NCBI GenBank assembly: GCA_039817415.1
Contig: JBCBVV010000012.1
Location: 97,483-161,482, forward strand
Origin: JALEFZ01 sp039817415
GTDB lineage: Bacteria; Bacteroidota; Bacteroidia; J057
DNA: 64,000 bases
Direction: 5' to 3'
The translations under genes and the position numbers were made by a program. The notes under the pieces are model-generated. The model was not told where the DNA came from. It ran no database searches and was given only the letters and a program-made list of their open reading frames with translations. Of the stretch, positions 1-7,943 are shown piece after piece; within the stretch, counting starts at the first letter, position 1; the number at the start of each line of letters is the position of its first letter.

Positions 1-79
1 AAGAAAGAATAAGGATCAATAAAGGGAAAAGGTATCCTATTAGCTTTGCGGCCATATATTTTGTGCTTACTTCAATGTA

Positions 80-328
80 TCACATCCTTTGCCTTTTCGC
101 AATTTCTGTGCTGACTCTTTCCCTTGTCTCCTCGTAATCAGCCCTGGAAATAGACTTATATCCTTCGTCTAATTCATGAGCAAAAACAGCTGAATAATTG
201 TATCTATCAATTGATTTAGGATACTGATCCCAGTCTTTGATGCTTTCAATGATGCCTGCATGCACATCCACTTTATAGTAAACGGGTAAATTTCTGGCTT
301 TGCAGAAGAAAATATTTCGTGTTTTCAT
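80..328 (-). CDS. Hypothetical small protein, 82 aa
   Basis: I do not recognise this protein. It is a short, charged, soluble-looking chain with no signal peptide or membrane segment. It is divergently oriented to the HTH gene at 422, with about 93 bases between the two starts that must hold both promoters. On its own strand a TACTATTG, one base off the Bacteroidota -7 consensus TAnnTTTG, lies in that gap. The start is an ATG at 328. Nothing around it suggests a pathway; a divergent small gene plus regulator pair is a common arrangement for locally controlled genes, but that is only inference. Confidence 0.55.
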   Translation of the reverse strand: MKTRNIFFCKARNLPVYYKVDVHAGIIESIKDWDQYPKSIDRYNYSAVFAHELDEGYKSISRADYEETRERVSTEIAKRQRM

Positions 329-421
329 GTGGTAATTTGATAACTATGTAATTATATCGTTTCTTTATGTGCAACAATAGTAGCAAAAAGAATTAGTATT
401 GTCAATTATTTTAGCACATAT

Positions 422-733
422 GTGATGAATAGAGAACCTATTGTGCAAATTTTGAAAAGGTATTTGAGGCAAAACAATATATCTCATGCTGATCTTGCCC
501 TTAGAATCCAAAAGCATCGTACTTTTGTAACCAAGAAACTGAACGGCGAGTCCATGGAGACACGGCTTTTGGAACAAATTATGGAGGCGGTTGGTATATG
601 GTATGAAGATTTGTTGAAGGAAAGTAGTGGGCTAAATAGCCGCCTAGAAAACGAGATGGCTGAGCTTCGAAAGGAAATAAATATGATCAAAGAAGCACTA
701 CCTTCTTATCAAACCAAAAACAAAGCCCAGTAG
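422..733 (+). CDS. Small helix-turn-helix (XRE-like) protein with C-terminal coiled coil
   Basis: The first 65 residues look like a lambda-repressor/XRE type DNA-binding domain: helical segment ILKRYLRQNN, then DLALRIQKHRTFVTKKLNGE, in which the recognition-helix region is followed by the usual LNG turn. Residues about 73-95 (LENEMAELRKEINMIKEAL) have a heptad pattern and probably dimerise the protein. Start is either GTG at 422 or the ATG directly after it at 425; ATG is more likely. The gene ends 33 bases before the DUF1684 gene on the same strand. It probably acts as a local regulator; the target is unknown. Confidence 0.7.
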   Translation: MMNREPIVQILKRYLRQNNISHADLALRIQKHRTFVTKKLNGESMETRLLEQIMEAVGIWYEDLLKESSGLNSRLENEMAELRKEINMIKEALPSYQTKNKAQ

Positions 734-766
734 GGAGATTTAACATAAAAAAGGGACGCTCACACA

Positions 767-1426
767 ATGGAACAAGAGAAAGAGAACCTAAATTCACCTA
801 AAAAGAGTATGTATATCGCCTTGGTGGTAGGGGCTGTATTTCTGGCAGTCATCATGTACCAGCAGGCGACAAATTTTTCCTCCAAGACTTTTGTGGTAAA
901 CCTGGAGAAAGCCAGGGAACAAAAAGACCTTAGGTTCAGAAATGATCCAAATAGTCCTATTCCTAAAGGGGATAGAGAAGCTTTTGAGGGCCTCATGTAT
1001 TTCCCAGCCAAAGAAAAGTTTAGGGTTAAAGCAGAACTTATTGCTACGCCTAATCCAGATACCGTGAATTTATTGACCACTACTGGAAAGCCTAGGAAAA
1101 TGCTGGATGCAGGTGTGATAACCTTTAGTATAGAAGAAAAGGCCTACAAATTGACCGCATTTGAATACTTAGATGAGGCTGAGCCAACCTTATTTGTCCC
1201 ATTTACGGATGAGACTACCGGGCATTTTACCTATGGAGGAGGGAGATATTTAGATATTCCTAAGAAGGAGAACCTTTTCATCGATTTCAATGAGGCATAT
1301 AATCCCTATTGTGTCTACAATGAGGATTTTTCTTGTCCCATTCCACCTAGAGAAAATCACCTTGGCTTGGCCATTAAGGTCGGAGAACGAAATTACGAAC
1401 CAGAGAAAAGAAAAGTACGTCCATAG
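767..1426 (+). CDS. DUF1684 domain protein with N-terminal membrane anchor
   Basis: Residues about 15-32 form one hydrophobic segment (MYIALVVGAVFLAVIMYQ), so the rest is probably held outside the inner membrane. The C-terminal half carries the DUF1684 signature: GGGRYLDIP, then DFNEAYNPYCVYN and CPIPPRENHLGLAIKVGE, where the Cys and the PxxENxL block are typical of the family. Length (219 aa) fits membrane-anchored family members. The biochemical function of DUF1684 is not known to me. No operon partner is clear; the next gene, citrate synthase, has its own long leader. Confidence 0.8.
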   Translation: MEQEKENLNSPKKSMYIALVVGAVFLAVIMYQQATNFSSKTFVVNLEKAREQKDLRFRNDPNSPIPKGDREAFEGLMYFPAKEKFRVKAELIATPNPDTVNLLTTTGKPRKMLDAGVITFSIEEKAYKLTAFEYLDEAEPTLFVPFTDETTGHFTYGGGRYLDIPKKENLFIDFNEAYNPYCVYNEDFSCPIPPRENHLGLAIKVGERNYEPEKRKVRP

Positions 1427-1560
1427 ATGAGAGGGGAAAATAAAGCTTATTTGGCTTATCCATTTGTCTAAAATTTCTAGTGAATGGACGTATTTGTAAA
1501 TCAAGGGACAAAAATCATGGAGGTATCAGACTATAATCACTTTCAGGACTGCGATTTTTT

Positions 1561-1631
1561 TGCGAATTTTCGCACAGAGGAGAATCTGCATACCTCAACA
1601 CTACAGATTCTTCGAAACTCTGGTTACAGAG
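1561..1631 (+). promoter_or_regulatory. Three consecutive inverted repeats in the citrate synthase leader
   Basis: Directly visible: TGCGAA/TTCGCA with a 2-base centre (1561-1574), AGAATCTG/CAGATTCT with a 15-base loop (1581-1588 and 1604-1611), and CTCTG/CAGAG with a 4-base loop (1618-1631). They lie 40-110 bases before the gltA ATG. The first could be a protein-binding palindrome; the others could fold in a 5' UTR. Function is inferred only from position and symmetry. Confidence 0.35.
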
Positions 1632-1670
1632 CCTTCACCAATAATCAACTGCTTAACAATTTCAATACCT

Positions 1671-2957
1671 ATGCCTGATACTACCCAGCTCCAGGATACT
1701 GTTAACATACAAATTGAAGATCAGAATTTTGAACTTCCAGTGGTTACCGGAACCTACAATGAAAAGGGAATAGATATCTCTAAGCTTCGTGGCACAACCA
1801 AGTATGTTACCCTGGATACCGGTTACAAGAATACCGGTGCAACCAGTAGTGCGATTACATATATTGATGGCGCCAACGGCATTCTTCTTCACCGTGGCTA
1901 CCCAATCGAGCAATTGGCAGAACATGCAGAATTTCTAGAAACCTGCTACCTACTATTTCACGGCGAACTACCCACGCAAGCACAACTTGACGAATTCAAG
2001 TCCAATGTAAAGGCGCATATGGGGCTTCCTGCTAGTGTGAAGCATATCCTTGACGCCTTACCAGACGAAACTCATCCTATGGGGATGTTGTCTGTCGTCC
2101 TTAATTCCATGACTGGATTTTTCCCTGATTCTTTGGATAGTTGGACAGATGAAAAGGTAAGATGGGCTACTATCTACAGACTGCTTGCCAATATGCCTGT
2201 TTTGGCTGCCTATATATACCGTCGTCAGCAAAAGCTGGCTTATATCGATCCAGATCCAAATTTGAGCTACGTTGGGAACTTCCTAAACATGACCTTTGGG
2301 AAAACGGATGAAAAAGTAGCTGAGGCGCTGGATACCCTGCTGATTCTTCACGCCGATCACGAGCAAAACTGCTCTGCTTCTACAGCCCGCTTTGTGGGTT
2401 CTTCACATGTAAACTTGTTTGCCGCTATTGCTGCTGCTAACAATGCACTTTGGGGGCCCCTACATGGTGGAGCAAACCAGAAGGTGCTTGAAATGCTTCA
2501 AGGCATTCAGGATGATGGGGGAGATGTGCAAAAATACATTTCGAAGGCTAAGGATAAGGCTGATCCCTTCCGCTTGATGGGATTTGGACACAGAGTGTAT
2601 AAAAACTACGATCCACGTGCTAAGGTGATCAAAAAGTATGTTCAGGTGGTATTAGATCAGCTGAATATCGAAGACCCAATGGTAGATATCGCCAAGGGAC
2701 TTGAGCAATCCGCTTTGGAGGATGAATACTTCTCCAGCAGAAAGCTGTTCCCAAATGTAGACTTCTACTCGGGTATCATTTACAGAGCTTTGGGAATACC
2801 TGTCAACATGTTTACAGTTATGTTTGCCCTAGGTAGACTCCCAGGTTGGATGGCTCAGTGGAAGGAAATGCGCGAGCACAAAGAGCCAATTGGACGCCCT
2901 CGTCAGATTTATACAGGGGTATCTAAAAGAGATTACGTTGATATCAATCAAAGGTAA
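1671..2957 (+). CDS. gltA: Citrate synthase
   Basis: Condenses acetyl-CoA with oxaloacetate to citrate, the entry reaction of the TCA cycle. The catalytic residues are in place: His265 in GPLHGGANQ, His307 in GFGHRVYKNYDPRAK and Asp364 in NVDFYSG, offset by only one or two residues from E. coli H264/H305/D362. At 428 aa it matches the longer Gram-negative (type II, often hexameric) enzymes. The reading frame stays open upstream to about 1560, but that part is not citrate-synthase-like; the ATG at 1671 gives the normal length. It is monocistronic, with a structured leader before it and a terminator after it. Confidence 0.96.
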   Translation: MPDTTQLQDTVNIQIEDQNFELPVVTGTYNEKGIDISKLRGTTKYVTLDTGYKNTGATSSAITYIDGANGILLHRGYPIEQLAEHAEFLETCYLLFHGELPTQAQLDEFKSNVKAHMGLPASVKHILDALPDETHPMGMLSVVLNSMTGFFPDSLDSWTDEKVRWATIYRLLANMPVLAAYIYRRQQKLAYIDPDPNLSYVGNFLNMTFGKTDEKVAEALDTLLILHADHEQNCSASTARFVGSSHVNLFAAIAAANNALWGPLHGGANQKVLEMLQGIQDDGGDVQKYISKAKDKADPFRLMGFGHRVYKNYDPRAKVIKKYVQVVLDQLNIEDPMVDIAKGLEQSALEDEYFSSRKLFPNVDFYSGIIYRALGIPVNMFTVMFALGRLPGWMAQWKEMREHKEPIGRPRQIYTGVSKRDYVDINQR

Positions 2958-2981
2958 GAAATCAAGCAACAGTTGATATTT

Positions 2982-3015
2982 AGGGATTGTCCTTAGGGCA
3001 ATCCCTTTCTTTTTA
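2982..3015 (+). terminator. Rho-independent terminator of gltA
   Basis: Stem AGGGATTG (2982-2989) and CAATCCCT (2999-3006) with a 9-base loop, followed by TTCTTTTT. It lies 25 bases after the gltA stop. Confidence 0.85.
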
Positions 3016-3244
3016 GAAGAAATGCTTATATTAGATAAGGCTGCTTACTAACTCTTCACGTTTTTCCAACAAAAAAGGCAAAAACTTATCATCCAATTAG
3101 GTTGAAAACTCCCCCTGTTTTTTTTGTGAAAAACCTACTTAAATACAGGTAGAAGAAGTTTAATTCATTTTTCAATCAATGTTATTTGGAGTTTTAGGAC
3201 TATCATAGTTTTTTCGTAACTTCATTTATCAAAATGGATCTTTT

Positions 3245-4279
3245 ATGACCAATAGCCATATTTTCGATTTCGAACGGCCGATCATTGAGCTTGAGCGCAG
3301 ACTGGATGAGATGAAAAAAATCGCCGCCGATAATGGTGTAGAGATTGATGAGGTAGGGATCGCCCTTGAACAAAGAATTCACGACCTGAAGGTCAATATA
3401 TACGGAAATCTTACACGCTGGCAACGCGTGCAAGTTTCAAGACATCCTTCCCGCCCCTACTCACTGGACTACATTCACGCTATATCAGATAGCTTTGTTG
3501 AACTCTTTGGAGACAGGAACTTCAAAGATGACAAAGCCATGATAGGTGGAATAGGCCAGATCAATGGACAAGCAGTTATGTTCATTGGCCAGCAGAAAGG
3601 ACGTACCACCAAAGAAAGACAGTTCAGAAACTTCGGCATGCCGAATCCAGAAGGATACCGCAAGGCCCTTAGGTTGATGAAACTGGCTGAAAAATTCAAC
3701 ATTCCCGTTGTGACGCTCATTGATACCCCCGGAGCTTATCCTGGTATTGAGGCAGAAGAGAGAGGACAAGGCGAAGCCATTGCAAGAAACTTGCTGGAAA
3801 TGGCACGCTTAAAAACTCCAATCATCTGTGTCATTATTGGTGAAGGTGCTTCTGGTGGAGCCCTTGGGATTGGAGTAGGGGATAAGGTATTCCAAATGGA
3901 AAATACCTGGTACTCCGTTATCTCTCCTGAATCCTGCTCTAGTATTCTTTGGAGAAGCTGGGAAAATAAGGAACAGGCCGCTGAAGCTCTGAAACTTACT
4001 GCCGCAGATAACCTCAGATTAGGAATAATTGATGGAATTGTGAATGAACCGCTAGGAGGTGCACACAAAAATCCACAAGAAGCTTTTGATGCTGTGAAAA
4101 GCTTAATCCTACAAGAAATCACAGAGCTGAGTGCTACTCCTCAATACGAGATGCTAGCCAATCGTATTGAGAAATTCTCTCAAATTGGAGTGTACAATGA
4201 AGCTGAAAGTCTAGAAGCTATCTTTGGTCAACAAGGAGGCGAAGGGACAAAAGCCGCCGTGCCCACCCCATCTAACTAA
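3245..4279 (+). CDS. accA: Acetyl-CoA carboxylase carboxyltransferase, alpha subunit
   Basis: With AccD it forms the carboxyltransferase that makes malonyl-CoA for fatty acid synthesis. The AccA hallmarks are visible: N-terminal helix starting IFDFERPIIELERRLDEM, the block RHPSRPYSLDYI, QKGRTTKERQFRNFGMPNPEGYRKA, DTPGAYPGIEAEERGQGEAI, and the oxyanion-type GEGASGGALGIG. At 344 aa it is about 25 residues longer than the E. coli subunit; the extra length is mainly a low-complexity C-terminal tail (GGEGTKAAVPTPSN). It stands alone with a strong terminator; accD is not in the window. Confidence 0.96.
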   Translation: MTNSHIFDFERPIIELERRLDEMKKIAADNGVEIDEVGIALEQRIHDLKVNIYGNLTRWQRVQVSRHPSRPYSLDYIHAISDSFVELFGDRNFKDDKAMIGGIGQINGQAVMFIGQQKGRTTKERQFRNFGMPNPEGYRKALRLMKLAEKFNIPVVTLIDTPGAYPGIEAEERGQGEAIARNLLEMARLKTPIICVIIGEGASGGALGIGVGDKVFQMENTWYSVISPESCSSILWRSWENKEQAAEALKLTAADNLRLGIIDGIVNEPLGGAHKNPQEAFDAVKSLILQEITELSATPQYEMLANRIEKFSQIGVYNEAESLEAIFGQQGGEGTKAAVPTPSN

Positions 4280-4338
4280 GAAATGAAAAAGTTATTTCTG
4301 TTTTTTGGATAATGACTTTTTGTAAAATATTCTGTCAA

Positions 4339-4368
4339 AATCCTGATTCTCGGATCAGGATTTTTTTT
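4339..4368 (+). terminator. Rho-independent terminator of accA
   Basis: Perfect 9-bp stem AATCCTGAT (4339-4347)/ATCAGGATT (4354-4362), 6-base loop TCTCGG, followed by eight T. Confidence 0.92.
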
Positions 4369-4466
4369 ATTTATAATATTTTGGAGAATAATGCAGGAAA
4401 ATTCCCTGCTCACTTTACATAATCCCTAACAAGCCTTATTTTTATAGGGCCAGACAATTTCTGTAG

Positions 4467-4964
4467 ATGAAACTCCTTTCCGCTAAATTTATCGGATATT
4501 CTGTAATAGCTGTCATTTTTTTGACGAGCTGCGGTGAGATCCGTCCTGTTTGGAAGGAAGAAAGAAAACTAGATGACTTTACCCTTGAGTTTCAAACCCC
4601 CTGTGAATTTCAGATAGCGCTAGAAAATGCTACCGAGCCTGTAACGGTAAAATTAGAACTGGCCATTACCTATTATGTTGGTATTTCCAGAACCAGTCTA
4701 CCCCTGTACTTGGTCATTGAGGATGAGAATCACAATATTCAGGAATTTACTCCTGACATTCAGATCAAAAGAGAGGGGAAGTGGATAGGGACCAAGGATG
4801 AAAATGAAGTGGATTATACCATCACCCACGAGGCCATTTCAGCCATCACCTTCGAAAAAGGCACCTACAGCCTTAAAATCTATTCTAATGATGAAAATTC
4901 AGAACAGGTAGACGGAATCATCAAAATATCCGTCCGGCTGTTCGAACTAGAACCAGAGGAGTAA
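4467..4964 (+). CDS. Lipoprotein, possibly GldH-like (gliding motility/T9SS-associated)
   Basis: A 165-aa exported lipoprotein: the hydrophobic N-terminus ends in the lipobox LTSC (Cys22). The mature part is beta-rich with the segments LPLYLVIEDENHN and GTYSLKIY followed by GIIKISVRL near the end, an arrangement that resembles the GldH family of gliding-motility lipoproteins in length and C-terminal pattern. I know no clear GldH motif to confirm it, so treat GldH as a hypothesis. It converges on the DUF4293 gene with only two bases between the stops. Confidence 0.45.
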   Translation: MKLLSAKFIGYSVIAVIFLTSCGEIRPVWKEERKLDDFTLEFQTPCEFQIALENATEPVTVKLELAITYYVGISRTSLPLYLVIEDENHNIQEFTPDIQIKREGKWIGTKDENEVDYTITHEAISAITFEKGTYSLKIYSNDENSEQVDGIIKISVRLFELEPEE

Positions 4965-4966
4965 TC

Positions 4967-5452
4967 CTATCTGATACGGTCAATGGATTTTACCATGTCC
5001 TCGTCCTTCTGGATTCTACCTATGGCTAACCATATCAACAAAATCGCAGCAATGGGCATAAAAAAGCCCACAGATGGAGAACTTCCGGAGCCCATAATTA
5101 GACTAGGGCCCATTTGGGTGAGCAAAACCATAGCCATCAGCATAAGCATAGACAAGATGATGCAGAGATAAGCAAGACGCTTTTGTCTGTTTCTGTCGTT
5201 GAATTGGAAAATGGTAACCGCAATCATCAAGGCACTCACAATAGAAAGACCCAAGGTAGACATATGTGCGATCAGCTTGTTGGTATTCTTCTGGTCAAAA
5301 GCCGACATACTTTCCTCTGCACTGCTTATGCTCAATCCAGTTAGGGTTTCCGCCTTTTCCTCTCCATTAAATTGCCAAACGGGTAGAAAAAGGATACTTA
5401 TGTTGGCAATCAAGGCCAGAAGTAAGAAGATAGATTGAATTCTTTGAAGCAT
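4967..5452 (-). CDS. DUF4293 family four-helix membrane protein
   Basis: The N-terminus MLQRIQSIFLLLALIANI is the typical opening of DUF4293, a Bacteroidota family of small integral membrane proteins of unknown role. Four hydrophobic segments can be seen: near residues 7-25, about 62-82, about 95-115 and about 125-143. The frame is open upstream to 5539, but those residues are not family-like; the ATG at 5452 gives the usual length (161 aa). It is divergent from truA. Confidence 0.8.
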   Translation of the reverse strand: MLQRIQSIFLLLALIANISILFLPVWQFNGEEKAETLTGLSISSAEESMSAFDQKNTNKLIAHMSTLGLSIVSALMIAVTIFQFNDRNRQKRLAYLCIILSMLMLMAMVLLTQMGPSLIMGSGSSPSVGFFMPIAAILLIWLAIGRIQKDEDMVKSIDRIR

Positions 5453-5550
5453 TCGACTAATATTGTGAAATGGATGCCTGTAGTGGGCAAAGATTTTCGG
5501 GGTAAAATAAAGAATTTCTTCTAAGTCTAAACAAGCCAAATCAACTTTTC

Positions 5551-6309
5551 ATGCCTAGGTATTTTCTGGACATAGCCTACAAGGGAACACAGTATGCAGG
5601 ATGGCAAGTTCAGCCCAATGCCAATACGGTCCAGGCAGAACTCAATAAGGCACTTTCTACCTTTTTAAGAAAGGAGATGACAAGTTTAGGTGCAGGAAGA
5701 ACGGATGCTGGTGTTCACGCTACACAGCTCCACGTTCATATTGATGTACAAGAAGAATTACCCCTTCAGTTTTTCCATTCTATAAATGGCTTACTCCCCA
5801 ATGACATTGCGCTAAATGGGGTGTACCGACCTGTGAATCCTGAACTGCATGCCCGTTTCGATGCCATTTCAAGGGCTTATACCTATCAATTGATATTCAA
5901 AAAAAATCCCCATCATATCCATGATGCGATGTGGGTCAGGCAGCAACTGGATATATCCAAGATGAAAGCGGCCGCAGCCATATTAAGGGAATACAAAGAG
6001 TTTGGTGCTTTTTGTAAGGCCCATGCAGATAACCATACCAATTTTTGCGATATCATGCATGCTTACTTTGAGGAGAGGGACCATTTGCTCCTATTTCATA
6101 TCAAAGCCAACCGCTTTTTGAGGGGAATGGTACGAGCGGTAGTCGGGACTTTGCTCATGGTAGGATCTGGAAAAATAAACCTGCAAGAATTTCGTCAGAT
6201 TATTGAAAGCCAGGATCGGAAAAATGCAGGCTCAAATGCTCCTGCTAAGGGATTATTTCTGGTGGAGGTAGCTTACCCTGAGGAGACGCTTGAGTTGATT
6301 CAGTCTTGA
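5551..6309 (+). CDS. truA: tRNA pseudouridine(38-40) synthase TruA
   Basis: Converts uridine to pseudouridine at positions 38-40 of the tRNA anticodon arm. The first strand RYFLDIAYKGTQYAGWQ and the catalytic motif GAGRTDAGVHA with Asp52 are canonical; the later RANRFLRGMVRAVVGTLL block is represented by KANRFLRGMVRAVVGTLL. Length 252 aa is normal. The last 10 bases overlap the convergently transcribed pcm gene. Confidence 0.96.
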   Translation: MPRYFLDIAYKGTQYAGWQVQPNANTVQAELNKALSTFLRKEMTSLGAGRTDAGVHATQLHVHIDVQEELPLQFFHSINGLLPNDIALNGVYRPVNPELHARFDAISRAYTYQLIFKKNPHHIHDAMWVRQQLDISKMKAAAAILREYKEFGAFCKAHADNHTNFCDIMHAYFEERDHLLLFHIKANRFLRGMVRAVVGTLLMVGSGKINLQEFRQIIESQDRKNAGSNAPAKGLFLVEVAYPEETLELIQS

Positions 6310-6974
6310 TCAGGAAAGCCAAATCGGCCCAATAAGGGAACAAATTTAAAGGATTGTAGTCTCCTGATTTCCCACTCGTTTTTGCTGAGTCTAATAGCCA
6401 AGGTCATTTTTTGAGTGGCAAGGGAACCTACGGGAATGACCATTCTTCCCCCGATGGCAAGCTGTTGCTTGAGGGTTTCAACGATACTTGGGCTTGCAGC
6501 TGTTACAATGATTCTATCAAAGGGAGCATGTGCTTTCCAGCCTTCGGTTCCATCCCCATGCCTGAGCGCTACAGGGAGGCTTAGATCATCCAGCTTTTCC
6601 TTTGCTTCCTTATGCAGTCTATAGTCTCTTTCTACAGAGAAAACTCTTGCACCCATTTTGGCGAGAATGGCTGCTTGATATCCGGATCCAGTCCCTATTT
6701 CAAGGACTTTCATGTTCTTCTTTACCTGTAACAGCTGGGTTTGAAAAGCCACGGTAAAGGGTTGGGAAATCGTTTGCCCATTGTGGATCGGGAGTGCTTT
6801 GTCCTCGTAGGCTTCTTCTGCAAATGCGCCCTCCACAAATCCATGTCTGGGAATGGCTAGCATGGCCGCTAAGACCTTTTCATCTGTAATTCCGCGCTCC
6901 TCTATCTGGTTGATGAGACGCTTTCTAAGGCCTTTATGTTTGAAGGTATCCAGCAACAGTTTTCTTTTGGGCAA
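6300..6974 (-). CDS. pcm: Protein-L-isoaspartate O-methyltransferase
   Basis: Uses S-adenosylmethionine to methylate isoaspartyl residues and start their repair. Family marks: GQTISQPFTVAFQTQLL, SAM motif I VLEIGTGSGYQAAILA and the later DRIIVTAAS. The start is uncertain: the frame opens with TTG at 6974, but that codon is part of a consensus -7 promoter element (TACCTTTG, 6972-6979), so a start at the TTG at 6956, just before DTFKHKGLRKRL, would be more consistent with the family N-terminus. 3' ends of pcm and truA overlap by 10 bases. Confidence 0.92.
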   Translation of the reverse strand: MPKRKLLLDTFKHKGLRKRLINQIEERGITDEKVLAAMLAIPRHGFVEGAFAEEAYEDKALPIHNGQTISQPFTVAFQTQLLQVKKNMKVLEIGTGSGYQAAILAKMGARVFSVERDYRLHKEAKEKLDDLSLPVALRHGDGTEGWKAHAPFDRIIVTAASPSIVETLKQQLAIGGRMVIPVGSLATQKMTLAIRLSKNEWEIRRLQSFKFVPLLGRFGFPDQD

Positions 6975-6979
6975 AGGTA
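6972..6979 (-). promoter_or_regulatory. Bacteroidota -7 promoter element of pcm
   Basis: On the minus strand this reads TACCTTTG, a perfect match to the known Bacteroidota consensus TAnnTTTG. It sits at the very start of the pcm frame, predicting transcription start near 6965 and a nearly leaderless message. No clear -33 TTG is seen. Confidence 0.55.
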
Positions 6980-7054
6980 CAATCTGCCTAGAGGAAAAAA
7001 CGATTTTGGTGGATAAATTTTTATGAAATCATTCTGTACAAGAATAGACGTAAT

Positions 7055-7084
7055 TGAAAAAAGGCCCTTCGAGAAAAGGGCCTT
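7055..7084 (-). terminator. Terminator of the MotA/MotB-like operon
   Basis: Perfect 9-bp stem AAGGCCCTT (7061-7069)/AAGGGCCTT (7076-7084) with a 6-base loop. On the minus strand the stem runs into a T tract, so it ends transcription coming from the OmpA/MotB-like gene at 7119. Confidence 0.88.
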
Positions 7085-7118
7085 CGCTATTTGTCTTTAT
7101 ATCAAATCTAGGATTCTG

Positions 7119-7922
7119 CTAGGGAATTACATTACCCGTTGAGTCTACCTCAATACCACTGTAATCAATAGCTTTCAATTCACCAATCTTGGGTATGATC
7201 TGTATCAGGAATCGTTGGTTTCTGGACTCATCAAGGGGATCGCGACCTACTCCACCTTCCCCAGAACCAGAGATCATGACTTCCACACGATTTGGGTCGA
7301 AGATCAAACCTCTTTCCTGCCATAAGGTGAATAGAGACAACGCTCTTTCATAGCTCAACTCATAGTTTCGATAATAGGAGTCGGCCGATGCCATTCCTTC
7401 AATAACGAGAAGGTATTTGACATTGTCATTGGGTTCTAACTTTTCGACCAGACCTTCAAGGGCTTTTCCTGCCTCCAGGAGGGTGTTTTCGTAATTGCCC
7501 GGTATATCGCTTTTTCCTTTCGGAAACTGCACCTGGGTTCGTAGTACGTGTCTTTTGTAGGCAGGTTGGTATACAAAGTATCTAGGATCGAGCGATTCAA
7601 TCGCTTTCTGAATTTCTTGAAGCTTCTTGTATTCTTCCTCCATCACGATCAAGCGAGCTCTCTCGGTTTGCAGTTCTTGAATAAGAGAAGATGCGTACAT
7701 TTCCTCCTCACTTAGTCTCCTTTTCAATTCTTCTAGCGCCAAGCTTTGTTGATTTAATTCTAAGCTACGGACGCGCAATTCATCTTCCGTTGAGATCAAG
7801 GCCTCGGCTCTCATTTTGAACATTTTATAGCTCAATACGAAAAGGGCAAGGGCAATGATAAACAGGGCGGTCATCAAGTCTGCATAACTCACCCAAAACA
7901 GTCTGCTGCTATCTTTTTTCAT
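7119..7922 (-). CDS. MotB/ZorB-like protein with OmpA peptidoglycan-binding domain
   Basis: Probable stator subunit of a proton-driven membrane motor. The N-terminus SRLFWVSYADLMTALFII matches MotB-type proteins: Asp15 in the single membrane helix (residues about 10-32) is the expected ion-binding residue. A coiled-coil stretch follows (about 40-108), then an OmpA-like domain with NYELSYERALSLF and the closing ESRNQRFLIQI, which should bind peptidoglycan. It lies 21 bases after the MotA-like partner in one operon. The pair resembles ZorA/ZorB of Zorya defence systems in layout, but no ZorC, ZorD, ZorE or ZorF/G candidate is next to it. Confidence 0.8.
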   Translation of the reverse strand: MKKDSSRLFWVSYADLMTALFIIALALFVLSYKMFKMRAEALISTEDELRVRSLELNQQSLALEELKRRLSEEEMYASSLIQELQTERARLIVMEEEYKKLQEIQKAIESLDPRYFVYQPAYKRHVLRTQVQFPKGKSDIPGNYENTLLEAGKALEGLVEKLEPNDNVKYLLVIEGMASADSYYRNYELSYERALSLFTLWQERGLIFDPNRVEVMISGSGEGGVGRDPLDESRNQRFLIQIIPKIGELKAIDYSGIEVDSTGNVIP

Positions 7923-7943
7923 AGAAAAATGATTAGGGTGATG

